Notes: generated by a model from the sequence alone, not told the origin. DNA of 64,000 nt from Rana temporaria (GCF_905171775.1 NC_053490.1:14631167-14695166), one strand, 5' to 3'. Numbered from the stretch's first letter, positions 12,150-23,230 are shown. Program-made: numbers and translations.

Positions 12150-14515
12150 TACCATATGGCTGCACTGACCTCCTCTGATACTTTTCTGCACTGACCTCCT
12201 CTGATACTGTTCTGCACTGACCTCCTCTGATACTTTTCTGCATTGACCTCTGGTGGCTTCCTGCACTGATCTCCTCTGATACTTTTCTGTACTGACCTTC
12301 TCTCGTGGCTTCCTGCACTGACCTCCTCTGGTGGCTTCCTGCACTGACCTCCTCTGGTGGCTTCCTGCTCTGACCTTCTCTGGTGGCTTCCTGCTCTGAC
12401 CTCCTCTGGTGGCTTCCTGCACTGACCCCCTCTGGTGGCTTTCTGCACTGACCTCCTCTGGTGGCTTCCTGCTCTGACCTTCTCTGGTGGCTTCCTGCAC
12501 TGACCTCCTCTGGTGGCTTCCTGCTCTGACCTTCTCTGGTGGCTTCCTGCACTGACCTCCTCTGGTGGCTTCCTGCACTGACCTCCTCTGGTGGCTTCCT
12601 GCACTGACCTCCTCTGTGGCTTCCTGCACTGACCTCCTCTGGTAGCATCCTGCACTGACCTCCTCTGGTGGCTTCCTGCACTGACCTCCTCTGGTGGCTT
12701 TCTTCTCTGACCTCCTCTGATGGCTTTCTTGCACTGACCTCCTCTGGTGGCTTCCTGCTCTGACCTCCTCTGGTGGCTTTCTGCACTGACCTCCTCTGGT
12801 GGCTTCCTGCTCTGACCTTCTCTGGTGGCTTCCTGCACTGACCTCCTCTGGTGGCTTCCTGCTCTGACCTTCTCTGGTGGCTTCCTGCACTGACCTCCTC
12901 TGGTGGCTTTCTTCTCTGACCTCCTCTGATGGCTTTCTTGCACTGACCTCCTCTGGTGGCTTCCTGCTCTGACCTCCTCTGGTGGCTTTCTGCACTGACC
13001 TCCTCTGGTGGCTTCCTGCTCTGACCTTCTCTGGTGGCTTCCTGCACTGACCTCCTCTGGTGGCTTCCTGCTCTGACCTTCTCTGGTGGCTTCCTGCACT
13101 GACCTCCTCTGGTGGCTTCCTGCACTGACCTCCTCTGGTGGCTTCCTGCACTGACCTCCTCTGTGGCTTCCTGCACTGACCTCCTCTGGTAGCATCCTGC
13201 ACTGACCTCCTCTGGTGGCTTCCTGCACTGACCTCCTCTGGTGGCTTTCTGCACTGACCTCCTCTGGTGGCTTCCTGCTCTGACCTCCTCTGGTGGCTTT
13301 CTGCACTGACCTCCCCTGGTGGCATCCTACACTGACCTCCTCTGGTGGCATCCTACACTGACCTCCTCTGGTGGCATCCTACACTGACCTTCTCTGGTGG
13401 CTTCCTGCTCTGTCCTCCTCTGGTGGCTTCCTGCTCTGACCTTCTCTGGTGGCTTCCTGCACTGACCTCCTCTGGTGGCTTCCTGCTCTGACCTTCTCTG
13501 GTGGCTTCCTGCACTGACCTCCTCTGGTGGCTTCCTGCACTGACCTCCTCTGGTGGCTTCCTGCACTGACCTCCTCTGTGGCTTCCTGCACTGACCTCCT
13601 CTGGTAGCATCCTGCACTGACCTCCTCTGGTGGCTTCCTGCACTGACCTCCTCTGGTGGCTTTCTTCTCTGACCTCCTCTGATGGCTTTCTTGCACTGAC
13701 CTCCTCTGGTGGCTTCCTGCTCTGACCTCCTCTGGTGGCTTTCTGCACTGACCTCCTCTGGTGGCTTCCTGCTCTGACCTTCTCTGGTGGCTTCCTGCAC
13801 TGACCTCCTCTGGTGGCTTCCTGCTCTGACCTTCTCTGGTGGCTTCCTGCACTGACCTCCTCTGGTGGCTTCCTGCACTGACCTCCTCTGGTGGCTTCCT
13901 GCACTGACCTCCTCTGTGGCTTCCTGCACTGACCTCCTCTGTGGCTTCCTGCACTGACCTCCTCTGGTAGCATCCTGCACTGACCTCCTCTGGTGGCTTC
14001 CTGCACTGACCTCCTCTGGTGGCTTTTTGCACTGACCTCCTCTGGTGGCTTCCTGCTCTGACCTCCTCTGGTGGCTTTCTGCACTGACCTCCCCTGGTGG
14101 CATTCTACACTGACCTCCTCTGGTGGCATCCTACACTGACCTCCTCTGGTGGCATCCTACACTGACCTTCTCTGGTGGCTTCCTGCTCTGTCCTCCTCTG
14201 GTGGCTTCCTGCACTGACCTCCTCTGGTGGCATCCTACACTGACCTCCTCTGGTGGCATCCTACACTGACCTCCCCTGGTGGCTTCCTGCTCTGACCTTC
14301 TCTGATGGCTTCCTGCTCTGACCTCCTCTGGTGGCTTCCTACACTGACCTCCTCTGGTGGCTTCCTACACTGACCTCCTCTGGTGGCTTCCTACACTGAC
14401 CTCCTCTGGTGGCATCCTACACTGACCTCCTCTGGTGGCATCCTACACTGACCTTCTCTGGTGGATTCCTTTTCTGACCTCCTCTGGTGGCTTCCTGCAC
14501 TAACCTCCTCGGTCA
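12150..14515. repeat. 26-bp minisatellite array
   Basis: About 90 copies of a 26-bp unit, core CTGACCTCCTCTGGTGGCTT then CCTGCA. The minus strand stays open in all three frames (frames up to 419 codons) because 26 is not a multiple of 3 and the unit lacks stops, so these frames are not genes. Blocks around 12547-13325 and 13327-14103 correspond at an offset of about 778 bp, which shows internal duplication. Confidence 0.95.
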
Positions 14516-14858
14516 ATCCTCCACTCACTAAACTTTTCTGTCTCCTGCAGCTACCTCTGATCTCATACTGCTGCACTGATCCCTTATGTCCAGCAACAAC
14601 CTTCTCTCGGTTTCAAGACCAGTCCCACCCTCTATGTCTTAGCCTCCATTTCCATGCTTTATGTCCCTCATGTATATCTCAGCATCTTTGGTTAACTGTC
14701 CAAGTCCAACTATCCAAATTCCTCTGTCCATGTCCCTCCAGCCATGTCGCACTTTCATTGACCATTCCATCTATATCCCATTGTCTGTGACCATTCATTG
14801 AGATCCCACTGTCTATGTTCTACCATCCACGTCCTTCTATCCACATGTGGGAAGGTGC
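14516..14858. other. Decayed pyrimidine-rich sequence, no gene
   Basis: Irregular TGTCC/CCATGTCC-rich sequence, probably the decayed edge of the 26-bp array or an older minisatellite. The open frame at 14461-14790 has no recognisable features and is composed of these repeats. Confidence 0.4.
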
Positions 14859-14866
14859 CGTGTGGT

Positions 14867-15421
14867 CAGGCCCGTTGCTACAGGACAGGAAAAACAAACA
14901 ATTGATTGGGGCCCCGAGCTGGCCTGGGGCCCCAACTTCCCCTTCCCAGGCTGTAGCGTGGCCGAGCTCCTCTTCCTCCCTCCTGGAGACCTGTAATTTC
15001 CGGCCGGGTACCGCACGCGGTACAGGAGATTCAGTTTCCTGTTCCCGGGCCGGACTGACAGGAAGTGCACACTGAATGCTCACTTCCTTTCAGTCCGGCC
15101 GGGAACACAGGAAACTGAATCTCCTGTACCGCGTGGTACCCGGCCCGGCCCGGGCACTATCTGATAGGGGACTGGGGACCCATAATGATAGAACACCGGA
15201 CTGACAGGAGGAAGAGGGGCTCGGCCACGCTACAGCGGCAGCCTACAGGGAAGAAGGGGAGGTGAGAATAGAAAAACATAGGGACTAGGGGGGGGGGGAG
15301 TAAGAACATGGGTGTAAAAAATTAGTACAGTGCTAACATAAGCTTTGCGTGTGGGGGGGGGGGGGGGGTGCTTGGGGGCCCCCATTTTGCTTGTGGCCCC
15401 AAATTCCTTCAAACGGCCCTG
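14867..15421. mobile_element. hAT-type non-autonomous transposon with foldback core
   Basis: 555 bp with ends CAGGCCCGTT and AACGGCCCTG, flanked by a perfect 8-bp duplication CGTGTGGT (14859-14866 and 15422-15429), as expected for hAT. The core is a large hairpin centred near 15075 with arms of about 70 bp containing GGTACCGCACGCGGTAC-like and CAGGAGATTCAGTTTCCTGT sequences. No transposase frame. A poly-G tract lies near 15350. Confidence 0.85.
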
Positions 15422-15449
15422 CGTGTGGTGCGGTGGCAGTAAACACTCA

Positions 15450-16164
15450 GGCCTAGATTCACAAGTGCCAATATGCACCGGTGTATGTGTGCGGCAGACC
15501 CACGAACCAACATGCGCCTAAAAACAGGCTACATCCCGCCGACGTAGCTTGCACACGCCGGCGTAGGGTGGGCGCACATATGGGCTGGACACATGGGGCT
15601 GCCCCCATTGATTAGCCATTCAAACATGCAAATGAGGGAAATATGCTGATTCACGAACGTGCGTGTGGCCAGCGCATGCTACGCGAGATGCGAATGACTT
15701 GTACGTCCGGCGTAAAGTTATTCCCCATAAATGAGGTGCAACCCGGCAACAGACATGCTCAGGTCTGCACCAGGGAACACAAGCCGGCGTATTGTGCGTT
15801 GGACGTGTGTCTGGCTGGGCGTACGTTATGTTCACGGCGTACGCGGTGATCCGACGTAGCTTAGGCAGTTGCACCGGCGTGGTTGTGAGCAGGCGCAGGG
15901 GGGTGCTATGCATGCGTCCACGTCACGGCGCATGCGCAGTTCGTGATATGTACCTGTCTGGCGCTCGGCCCATCATTTGCATGGGGTCACGCCTACTTCC
16001 ACCTATGCCGGCGTACGACTTCGAAACCCACGCCACGCTGGCGCATCGTTGGGAGCACTGGCTTGCTGAATGCAATGCTTGCCTCTCTGCGCTGCGTTGG
16101 CGTGGCGTACAGTGTTTGCTCTGCGGCGGCGTAATGTGCGCCTTGCGCTCTGTGAATCTGGGCC
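15450..16164. mobile_element. MITE 2 of the GGCCCAGATTCA family, complete
   Basis: 715 bp with ends GGCCTAGATTCAC and GTGAATCTGGGCC and a 3-bp duplication TCA (15447-15449 and 16165-16167). It lies 20 bp right of the hAT element. CpG-rich, no transposase frame; open frames inside it are chance frames. Confidence 0.8.
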
Positions 16165-16272
16165 TCAGAGTCTAGTTGCAGAGAACAAAACTTGTAATAA
16201 TGTAGAGGCCAATAGTTTAAGAAGTTTGAGAGCGTTTTGCAAGACAAGCAACATTTTTTTTTAATAAATATT

Positions 16273-16485
16273 GGGCTAGATTCAGGTACCTTTTGCGCTT
16301 TTTTTACGAAAGCGCAGGGCAACGTTTTTGCCCTGCGCCCCCGCAAATTTTCTGCGCTACCCACGATTCACGGAGCAGTAGCTCCGTAAATTGCGTGTGC
16401 GCTCCAGCAAAATGCCCGGAGTAAGCGCGCGCTTACTGGTTGGTTACTTGGTTACGCAGGCGCAATTGCTCTCTGAATCCGGGCC
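16273..16485. mobile_element. MITE 3 of the GGCCCAGATTCA family, short internally deleted copy
   Basis: Ends GGGCTAGATTCAG and CTGAATCCGGGCC only 213 bp apart, flanked by ATT and CTT. The middle of longer relatives is missing. Confidence 0.65.
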
Positions 16486-16643
16486 CTTGACTTGATAAAC
16501 AAGCAATGTCTTGATATAAGAGTAGTGTCATGTCACAACTAGTATAAAATGGAAAAGTGTAGCAATATTGTTACATTTAATGAAGGTACATCATTTAGAA
16601 ACTCACATGGTTGATTAAAAGAGGCACATCTAAGTATGCAGGG

Positions 16644-16832
16644 ATCCGGGGTAAAGCTGTCCACATAGACCGTCCTCCGCACCGCCATTGATGTTGTCCC
16701 TTCCATGGGCGGTTCAAGCCTCGCTTTCAGATCGCTCTACTGCAGGGTAGTCTTCCCGGTCATGATTGCAGACTGATAGCGGTGAGAGCCGGCGGTGAGG
16801 AGGACGGTCTATGTGGATCGCTTTATCCCGGA
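16644..16832. repeat. Inverted repeat (foldback), about 42-bp arms
   Basis: The arm 16644-16686 (with CACATAGACCGTCCTCC) pairs with 16791-16832 (GGAGGACGGTCTATGTGG) with about five mismatches, around a loop of about 100 bp. Probably a fragment of an unclassified DNA transposon. No gene. Confidence 0.7.
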
Positions 16833-17011
16833 TGCCTGCCTCTTATAATTATCATCCATGTTAGTTGTTAAATGTAACCATATTGCTACACTTAGAGGCG
16901 CCTCTCTTCTCTTTTATACTCTGGAGCTCCTGCTGGATTTTTCTTCTAATCCCCTTGGGGAGGCTTCCATTTGTGGAGGGACATTTTATGGTTACACAAC
17001 TTATCACATTG

Positions 17012-17207
17012 CTATAATCTTTGTATATGGACTATAAACAGAATGATTTATGAATAAATGCTTGCGGAACGAATCATTTGAGTTTCCATTATTTCTTATG
17101 GGAACATTTGCTTTGATATACAAGTGCTTTGGATTACAAGCATGTTTCTGGAACCAATTATGCTCACAATCCAAGGTTTTACTGTACTCCCAGAATATAT
17201 CAGCAGT
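17012..17207. repeat. Duplicated host segment, copy 1 (occupied site)
   Basis: Starts TATAATCTTTGTATATGGAC and ends AATATATCAGCAGT. It is nearly identical to 19046-19243. After MITE 4 the segment resumes at 17937 with GTGTGTAGAAGAGTGTATG, as in copy 2. The two copies form an old tandem duplication later split by MITEs 4 and 5. The short frame at 17050-17322 is not supported as a gene. Confidence 0.85.
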
Positions 17208-17936
17208 GGCCCAGATTCAGGTAGGGGCGCGCACTGATACGGCGGCGCAGCGTATCGTTTTTACGCTACGCCTCCGTAAATTACTGGAGCTACGCTGCAT
17301 TCACGAAGCATTTGCTCCGTAATTTGCGGCGGCGTTTCGTAAAAAAGGCGTAAGCGCGCGTAATTTAAATGATCCCGTAGGGGGGCGCGGATCATTTAAA
17401 TTAGGCGCGTTCCCGCGCCGAACGTACTGCGCATGCTCTGTCGGGAAAATTTCTCGACGTGCATTGCGGTAAATGACTTCGCAAGGACGTCAGTGGCTTC
17501 GACGTGAACGTAAATGGCGTCCAGCGCCATTCACGAACGAGTTACGCAAACGACGCAAATTTTTAAAATCGCGACGCGGGAACGACGTCCATACTTACCA
17601 TTGGCTGCGCCTCCTAATAGCAGGAGCAGCCTTACGGCGAAAACAACGTACGCAAACGACGTAAAAAACGAGCGCCGGCCGCGCGTACGTTTGAAAATCG
17701 GCGTAAGTATGCAATTTGCATACTCTTCGCTGACAACTACGGGTGCGCCACCTAGCGGCCAGCGTCAGAATGCACCCTAAGATACGACGGCATAAGAGAC
17801 TTATGCCAGTCATATCTTAGGCTACAGTCGGCGTATCGAGCTTTCTGAATACAGAAAGTAGATACGCCGGCGCTACTTAGCAATTACGCTGCGTATCTAT
17901 GGATACGCCGGCGTAATTGCTTTCTGAATCTACCCC
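17208..17936. mobile_element. MITE 4 of the GGCCCAGATTCA family, complete, borders proven
   Basis: 729 bp with ends GGCCCAGATTCAG and CTGAATCTACCCC and a 3-bp duplication AGT (17205-17207 and 17937-17939). The duplicated host segment at 19046-19270 has a single AGT at 19241-19243 and no element, so the window itself contains the empty site. A CTCF-core-like word lies at 17744-17758 on the minus strand. Confidence 0.95.
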
Positions 17937-17969
17937 AGTGTGTAGAAGAGTGTATGTGTTGACAGTATT

Positions 17970-19047
17970 GGCCAGATTCACGTAGAGGCGCGTATCTTTA
18001 TGCCGGCGTAGCACATCCCATTTGCACTACGCCGACGTAACATAGTGAGGCAACGCCAGTATTCACAAAGCTTTTGCCTCCTAAGTTACCTCGGCGTAGC
18101 GCAAATGGCCTGGCGTAACCCCGCCTAATTCAAAATAGGCAGGTAGGGGGCGTGCTCCATGTAAATTACCCGTGACCCCATGTAAATGAGGGCCGTTGGT
18201 ACAGCGCATTCGTGCGCATGCTCAGAATCACGTCGCAAATACTCCTTGCTTTCGACGTGAACGTGAACGTAACCTACGCCCAGCCCCATTAACGTACGCT
18301 TACGCAAACGACGTAAAATTCGACGCCACTTCCGACATCCATACCTTGCATGGGCTGCGCCATCTTTTTGATGGTTTATCTTTACGCCTGAAAATGCCTT
18401 ACGTAAACGGCGTATCTTTACTGCGACGGGTAAGCGTATGTTCGTGAATAGGCGTATCTCGCTGATTTACGTATTCTAGGCGTAAATCAGCGTACACGCC
18501 CCTAGCGGCCAGCATAAATAGACAGCTAAGATACGATGGCGCCTGCGGTCGTATCTTAGCAACATTTAAGCGTATCTCAATTTGAGAATACACTTAAATA
18601 TACGACGGCGCAGATTCGGAGTTAGGCCCCTTGCACACTGGGGCGTTTTTCAAAAATAGCGCTGCTATACCGCATGAAAAATCATGCCCTGTAGTGTTCA
18701 ATGTGAAAGCCCGAAGGCTTTCACAGTGAAGCGGTGCGCTAGCAGGAGCGCACCAAAAGTCCTGCTAGCCGCATCTTTACCGCGGTATAGGAGCGGTGTG
18801 TTCACCGTTCCTATACCGCGCCTTCCCATTGAAATCAATGGGAAATCGCGGTAATACAGCCCGCAACGCGGGCGGTATTAACCCTTTTTCGGCCGCTAGC
18901 GGGGGTTAAAACCTCACCGCTAGCGCCCGAATATCGCGGTAAATACGACGGTATAGCCGCGCTACAAATAGCGCGGCTATACCGTCACCGCGGCTGCACG
19001 CCTCAGTGTGAAAGCAGCCTAACGACGGCGTATCTACTGAATCTGGC
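17970..19047. mobile_element. MITE 5 of the GGCCCAGATTCA family, with a nested insertion
   Basis: The left end GGCCAGATTCACG follows ATT; the right end is CTGAATCTGGCT near 19047. The body is interrupted at 18625-19019 by a Harbinger-like element. Without the insertion it is about 680 bp, like its relatives. It sits at the junction of the duplicated host segment. Confidence 0.75.
18625..19019. mobile_element. Harbinger-like MITE nested in MITE 5
   Basis: Ends GGCCCCTTGCACACTGGGGCG-like and CGCCTCAGTGTGAAAGCAGCC, flanked by TTA (18622-18624) and TAA (19020-19022). Both flanks fit the TWA target of PIF/Harbinger elements. Internal inverted repeats such as GCGCTGCTATACCGC and GCGGTATAGGAGCGG are present. 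No transposase frame. Confidence 0.7.
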
Positions 19048-19270
19048 TAATAATCTTTTTATATGGACTAGAAACTGAAGGATTTATGAATAAATGCTTG
19101 CGGAACGAATCATTTGAGTTTCCATTATTTCTTATGGGAAAATTTGCTTTGATATACAAGTGCTTTGAATTGCAAGCATGTTTCTGGAACCAATTATGCT
19201 TGCAATCCAAGGTTTTACCGTACTCCCAGAATATATCAGCAGTGTGTAGAAGAGTGGATGTGTTGACAGT
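19046..19270. repeat. Duplicated host segment, copy 2 (empty site)
   Basis: Nearly identical to 17012-17207 plus 17937-17969. It contains AATATATCAGCAGTGTGTAG uninterrupted, which is the pre-insertion state of the MITE 4 target. Confidence 0.85.
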
Positions 19271-19714
19271 ATGTGTCTTGAGGTGGTGAATGTGGCCTGG
19301 CCGGTCTGGACATAAATGGGGAGGTTTCCAGGGAGGATGGGGTGTCCCTATTTGTCTGGAACCTCTCCCTGCTGCTAATCATTGTCCCGGGTCACACAGG
19401 TGACCTGTCCCTACCCACGCACAAAAAGCGCACCAAGCCAAGGAGCCAGGGCCTTAAATCAGTTCTGCCTGACCCAAGATGGCTGCCAGAGTCGCATGGA
19501 ACGGAGGCATCCAATCGGAAAATAGACTGCACCTGCTTCACATGTTTTGCCATTGATGTCCTACAGTCCATGTGCCACTTGCTGGAATCAAAGCCAATGT
19601 CCCATCCTTGATTTTTCTAATATCCATGTCCCTTCATCCATGTCGGGGTTTGGGCTGTTTTACTCCCCCTAATAATTTCTTTTACATCAAATAATATTCT
19701 GTGTTTTCCAACAG
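19271..19714. other. Intron 1 end, acceptor of the ATG exon
   Basis: Non-repetitive intron sequence with no other gene. It ends in a T-rich tract and TTTTCCAACAG (acceptor AG at 19713-19714). The frame at 19342-19611 has no recognisable features. Confidence 0.5.
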
Positions 19715-19718
19715 CATC

Positions 19719-19880
19719 ATGGCGTCCTACAGCGGCACTCTGGAACGTCTCAGGCGCAGCTTCAGTGAAGGAAAAACCCGACCTGCGGAGTTCAGGGTGG
19801 CACAGCTCGAGGCTCTCGGACGATTCCTGGATGAGAAGAAGACGGAACTACTTCAGTGTCTGAAGAAAGATCTGAATAAG
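19719..19880 (+). CDS. aldh3b1: Aldehyde dehydrogenase 3B-like, coding exon 1 (residues 1-54)
   Basis: This is the first coding exon of an ALDH3 family enzyme, which oxidises fatty and aromatic aldehydes to acids with NAD(P)+. The ATG at 19719 has A at -3 and G at +4. An in-frame GTG at 19701 lies before the acceptor and is intronic. The exon encodes MASYSGTLERLRR through TRPAEFRVAQLEALGRFL to LKKDLNK. The TRPAEF and LGRFL words are typical of the ALDH3B1/3B2 N-terminus, as opposed to 3A1/3A2. The donor is AAG|GTGAGA, phase 0. Nine exons together give 440 of about 468 expected residues. The choice of 3B1 over another 3B paralogue is not certain. Confidence 0.93.
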
Positions 19881-19908
19881 GTGAGATAATGATAAATCCA
19901 CAGCCCCC

Positions 19909-20008
19909 AACTGTCCCTGATTTCGAGGGACTGTCCCTGATTTCGAGGGACTGTCCCTGATTTCGAGGGACTGTCCCTGATTTCGAGGGACTGTCCCTGA
20001 TTTGGAGC
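19909..20008. repeat. 20-bp tandem repeat, five copies
   Basis: Five near-perfect copies of CTGTCCCTGATTTCGAGGGA start 28 bp after the exon 1 donor. The words resemble the CAGGGACAGT part of the TAGGGTGACC transposon family, from which it may derive. Confidence 0.9.
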
Positions 20009-20011
20009 AAT

Positions 20012-20485
20012 GGCCCAGATTCAGAAGTGCGGCGGCGTAACGTATCGTAGATACGTTACACCGCCGCAAGTTTTCATCGCAAGCGCCTGATTCACAAAGC
20101 ACTTGCGAGAAAACTTACGCCGGCGGCCTCCGGCGTAAGCCCGCGTAATTCGTAGGGCGTGTGCCATTTAAATTAGGCACGCTCCCGCGCCGGACCTACT
20201 GCGCATGCTCCCTTTTGAATTTCCCGCCGTGCTTTGCGCGAAGTGACGTAATTTTTTCTAACGGCGACGTGCGTAGCGTACTTCCGTATTCCCGGACGTC
20301 TTACGCAAGAAGGAAAAAATTTCAAATTTCGACGCGGGAACGACGGCCATACTTTATACAGCACATACGATTGCTGTGTAAAGTTAAGGCACCAAAAACG
20401 ACGACTAACTTTGCGACGGGAAACTAGACTAGCGGCGACGTAGCGAACGTGAAAAACCGTCGTGGATCCGCCGTAACTCCTATTT
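20012..20485. mobile_element. MITE 6 of the GGCCCAGATTCA family, right end lost
   Basis: Left end GGCCCAGATTCAG after AAT, then a subfamily body shared in reverse with MITE 16 (ACGACGGCCATACTTTATAC, AAAGTTAAGGCACC, GGGAAACTAGACTAG). The homology stops near 20485, so the right terminus is missing. Confidence 0.7.
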
Positions 20486-20548
20486 TCCAGCGCTAAACCT
20501 TTCATCTGATTTCCAAATTGCTGCATTTGTAAATTCCAAAAGCCAAAA

Positions 20549-21125
20549 TTAACCACTTAAGGACCACCTAACGCCGATATACGTCGGCAGAATGGCACGG
20601 CTGGGCACATCAACGTACCTGTACGTTGCCCTTTAAGCCCAGCCGTGCACGCGACCCGGTCCGAAGCTCCGTGACCACGACCGCGGGACTCGCGGACCCG
20701 ATCGCCGCTGGAGTCCCGTGATCGGTCCCCGGAGCTGAGGAACGGGGGGAGCCGTGTGTAAACACACCTTCCCCGTTCTTCACTGTGGCGCCGTCATCGA
20801 TCGTGTGTTCCCTTTTATAGGGATACGCAATCGATGACGTCACACCTACAGCCACACCCCCCTACAGTTAGAAACAGACATGAGGTCACACATAACCCCT
20901 TCAGCGCCCCCTTGTGGTTAACTCCCAAACTGCAATTGTCATTTTCACAGTAAACAATGCATTTTTAATGCGTTTTTTTTGCTGTGAAAATGACAATGGT
21001 CCCAAAAATGTGTCAAAATTGTCCGAAATGTCCGCCATAATGTCGCAGTCACAAAAAAAATCGCTGATCGCTGCCATCAGTAGTAAAAAAAATAAAAATG
21101 CAATAAAACTATCCCCTATTTTGTA
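20549..21125. mobile_element. TTAA-type element A, truncated
   Basis: Starts TTAACCACTTAAGG, then ATACGTCGGCAGAATGGCAC as in copies B and E. The body matches copy B up to CCCCTATTTTGT, where it joins directly to MITE 7. The minus strand holds the small frame starting MAAISDFF shared with other copies. The TTAA target suggests piggyBac- or Kolobok-like; superfamily undecided. Confidence 0.75.
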
Positions 21126-21483
21126 AATTCCCGCGTCGAATTTTGTATTTTTTACGTCGTTTGCGTAAGTCGTTCGCGAATAGGGCTTGACGTAATTGCG
21201 GCGTACTTTGGAGCAACGCACACTGGGATATGTACACGGAGGGCGCATGCGCCGTTCGTAAAAAAACGTCAATCACGTTGGGTCACCACCCATTTACATA
21301 AAACACGCCCCCCTCATTTGAATTAGGCGCGATTACGCCGGCCCCATTTACGCTACGCAACTGTAACTTAGGAGGCAAGTGCTTTGTGAATACAGCACTT
21401 GCCTCTTTGATTTGCGGCGGCGTAGCGTAAATATGATACGCTACGCCGCCGTAACAATGCGCCCGGCTACCTGAATCTAGCCC
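21126..21483. mobile_element. MITE 7 of the GGCCCAGATTCA family, left part lost
   Basis: Begins inside the conserved body (TTACGTCGTTTGCGTAAGTC, reverse orientation) and ends CTGAATCTAGCCC at 21483. Fused to truncated element A, which suggests a deletion that removed the facing parts of both. Confidence 0.7.
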
Positions 21484-21630
21484 ACAGTTTACAACTGTCG
21501 GCTCATCAGGTGGCTGTCTCAGGTTCATTCCGGGACACTGTATTGTCCCGGATTGAAGGTGCCCGGGACCGGGGACAGAACTGCAAAATGCGGGACTGTC
21601 CCGGGCAATCCGGGACACGTGGTCACCCTA
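21484..21630. mobile_element. Fragment of the TAGGGTGACC transposon family
   Basis: Contains CATTCCGGGACACTGTATTG and GGACTGTCCCGGGCAATCC and ends GGTCACCCTA at 21630, as in 46411-46777 but lacking the other half. Confidence 0.6.
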
Positions 21631-21760
21631 CAACTGTATGATCTCCCTGCAAGAGTGAGGAGGGGGGTTGAGGGGGTCGTGGTTGAGTTCCTGACCCTAT
21701 TTTCGGAGAAAAAAAGCCCTGACATCAACACAAGCTCAAAGATCGTCAACACAGGCCTTG

Positions 21761-22764
21761 TTAACCACTTCCCGACCTCCTCATGTACATTTACGTCGGC
21801 AGAATGGCACGGACAGGCACAATCACGTACCTGTACGTCCTCTGCTAGACGTGGGTGTGGGGTCCGATCGGGACCCCCCCCCCCCGGTACATGCGGAGGT
21901 CGGGTCCGATCGGGGAGCGATCCGGGACGACGGCGCGGCTATTTGTTTATAGCCGCTCCGTCGCGATCGCTCCCCGGAGCTGAAGAACGGGGAGAGCTGT
22001 GTGTAAACACGGCTTCCCCGTGCTTCACTATGGCGGTGCATCGATCGTGTGATCCCCTTTGTAGGGGAGACTCGATCGATGATGTCATTCCTACAGCCAC
22101 ACCCCCTACACTAGTAAACACATACACAGTGATCCCTAAATCCTACAGCGCCCCCTGTGGTTAACTCCCAAACTGCAATTGTCATTTTCATAATAAAGAA
22201 TGCAATTTAAATGCATTTTTTGCTGTGAAAATGACAATGGTCCCAAAAATGTGTCAAAATTGTCCAAAGTGTCCGCCATAATGTCGCAGTCACGAAAAAA
22301 ATCGCTGATCGCCGCCATTACTAGTAAAAAAAATAAAAATGCAAAAAAAATATCCCCTATTTTGTAAACGCTATAAATTTTCCGCAAACCAATCGATAAA
22401 CGATTATTGCGATTTTTTTTTTACCAAAAATAGGTAGAAGAATACGTATCGGCCTAAACTGAGGAAAAATAAATTGTTTTATATATGTTTTTGGGGGATA
22501 TTTATTATAGCAAAAAGTAAAAAATATTGAATTTTTTTCAAAATTGTCGCTCTATTTTTGTTTATAGCGCAAAAAATAAAAACCGCAGAGGTGATCAAAT
22601 ACCACCAAAAGAAAGCTCTATTTGTGTGGGAAAAAAGGGCGTCAATTTTGTTTGGGAGCCACGTCGCACGACCGCGCAATTGTCTGTTAAAGCGACGCAT
22701 TCCCGAACTGTAAAAACCCCTTGGGTCTTTAACCAGCATATTGGTCCGGGGCTTAAGTGGTTAA
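21761..22764. mobile_element. TTAA-type element B, complete
   Basis: About 1 kb bounded by TTAA on both sides (21761-21764 and 22761-22764), with inverted ends CCACTTCCCG and CTTAAGTGG. GC-rich hairpin-forming left third (GGGGAGCGATC words), then an AT-rich right part. The minus strand has the shared small frame at about 22136-22324. No full transposase. Lies in intron 1 just before exon 2. Confidence 0.85.
22146..22160 (-). promoter_or_regulatory. CTCF-core-like motif in TTAA element B
   Basis: The minus strand reads CCACAGGGGGCGCTG, a good match to the CTCF core. Variants occur in elements A (20902-20917) and E (50139-50153). Function not shown. Confidence 0.35.
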
Positions 22765-22812
22765 TGGACTTTTCTAAACTAGTAATCCCGACTGTCTTCT
22801 CTCATTTTCCAG

Positions 22813-22923
22813 TCAACATTTGAAGCGGAGGTGACGGAACTGAGCCTGGTGAGGAGCGAGATTAATCTGGCGATAAATAGTCTGAGCTCCTGGATGAAAG
22901 ATGAGTCCGTCTCCACGAATATG
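22813..22923 (+). CDS. aldh3b1: ALDH3B-like, coding exon 2 (residues 55-91)
   Basis: Acceptor TTTTCCAG at 22812, donor ATG|GTGAGG, phase 0 at both ends, 37 codons. Encodes STFEAEVTELSLVRSEINLA and then SWMKDESVSTNM. The SWMKDE word is a conserved family feature just before the NAD-binding domain proper. The length matches the ALDH3B alignment exactly, which supports both borders. Confidence 0.93.
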
Positions 22924-23230
22924 GTGAGGCCTCAACAATTGTTCCATGATGCACGTCTCAGGGTTGGGAGAAGGGGTTGCTGCCCTGGGAGCAGTGAGGG
23001 GTTGGGAGGACGTGCTAGGGGTGGGGGGTGGGGGGTGGCGGGGTGGTACTAAGAGAGTTGATTTGTGTAAGGAAGGGGAGATTTTTGAAGATTAGTGCTC
23101 CCTTTTTGTTTGGGGGGAGGGGATTTTTGGTGACACATAATGCTCATACATTTGGAGGGAGGGGGCGCCATTTGGCATTTTCACCCTGGTCACTACAGTA
23201 GATGACCTCCTCCCACCACTGGCACATCTG

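Noticed and set aside
12066..14129. Overlapping minus-strand frames of 217-419 codons, rich in EEVSAGSHQRRS-type repeats
   Set aside because: They follow the 26-bp minisatellite. All three frames are open at once because the unit lacks minus-strand stops and is not a multiple of 3.
17050..17322. 90-codon frame, repeated in part at 19086
   Set aside because: The similarity comes from the tandem duplication of non-coding sequence; the first copy runs into a MITE.
19701..19718. In-frame GTG 18 bases before the ATG as a start
   Set aside because: It lies before the acceptor AG at 19713-19714 and would be intronic; the ATG at 19719 has good context and matches the family N-terminus.
21553..22164. 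203-codon plus-strand frame
   Set aside because: It spans two unrelated transposon pieces and unique sequence, with no family features.
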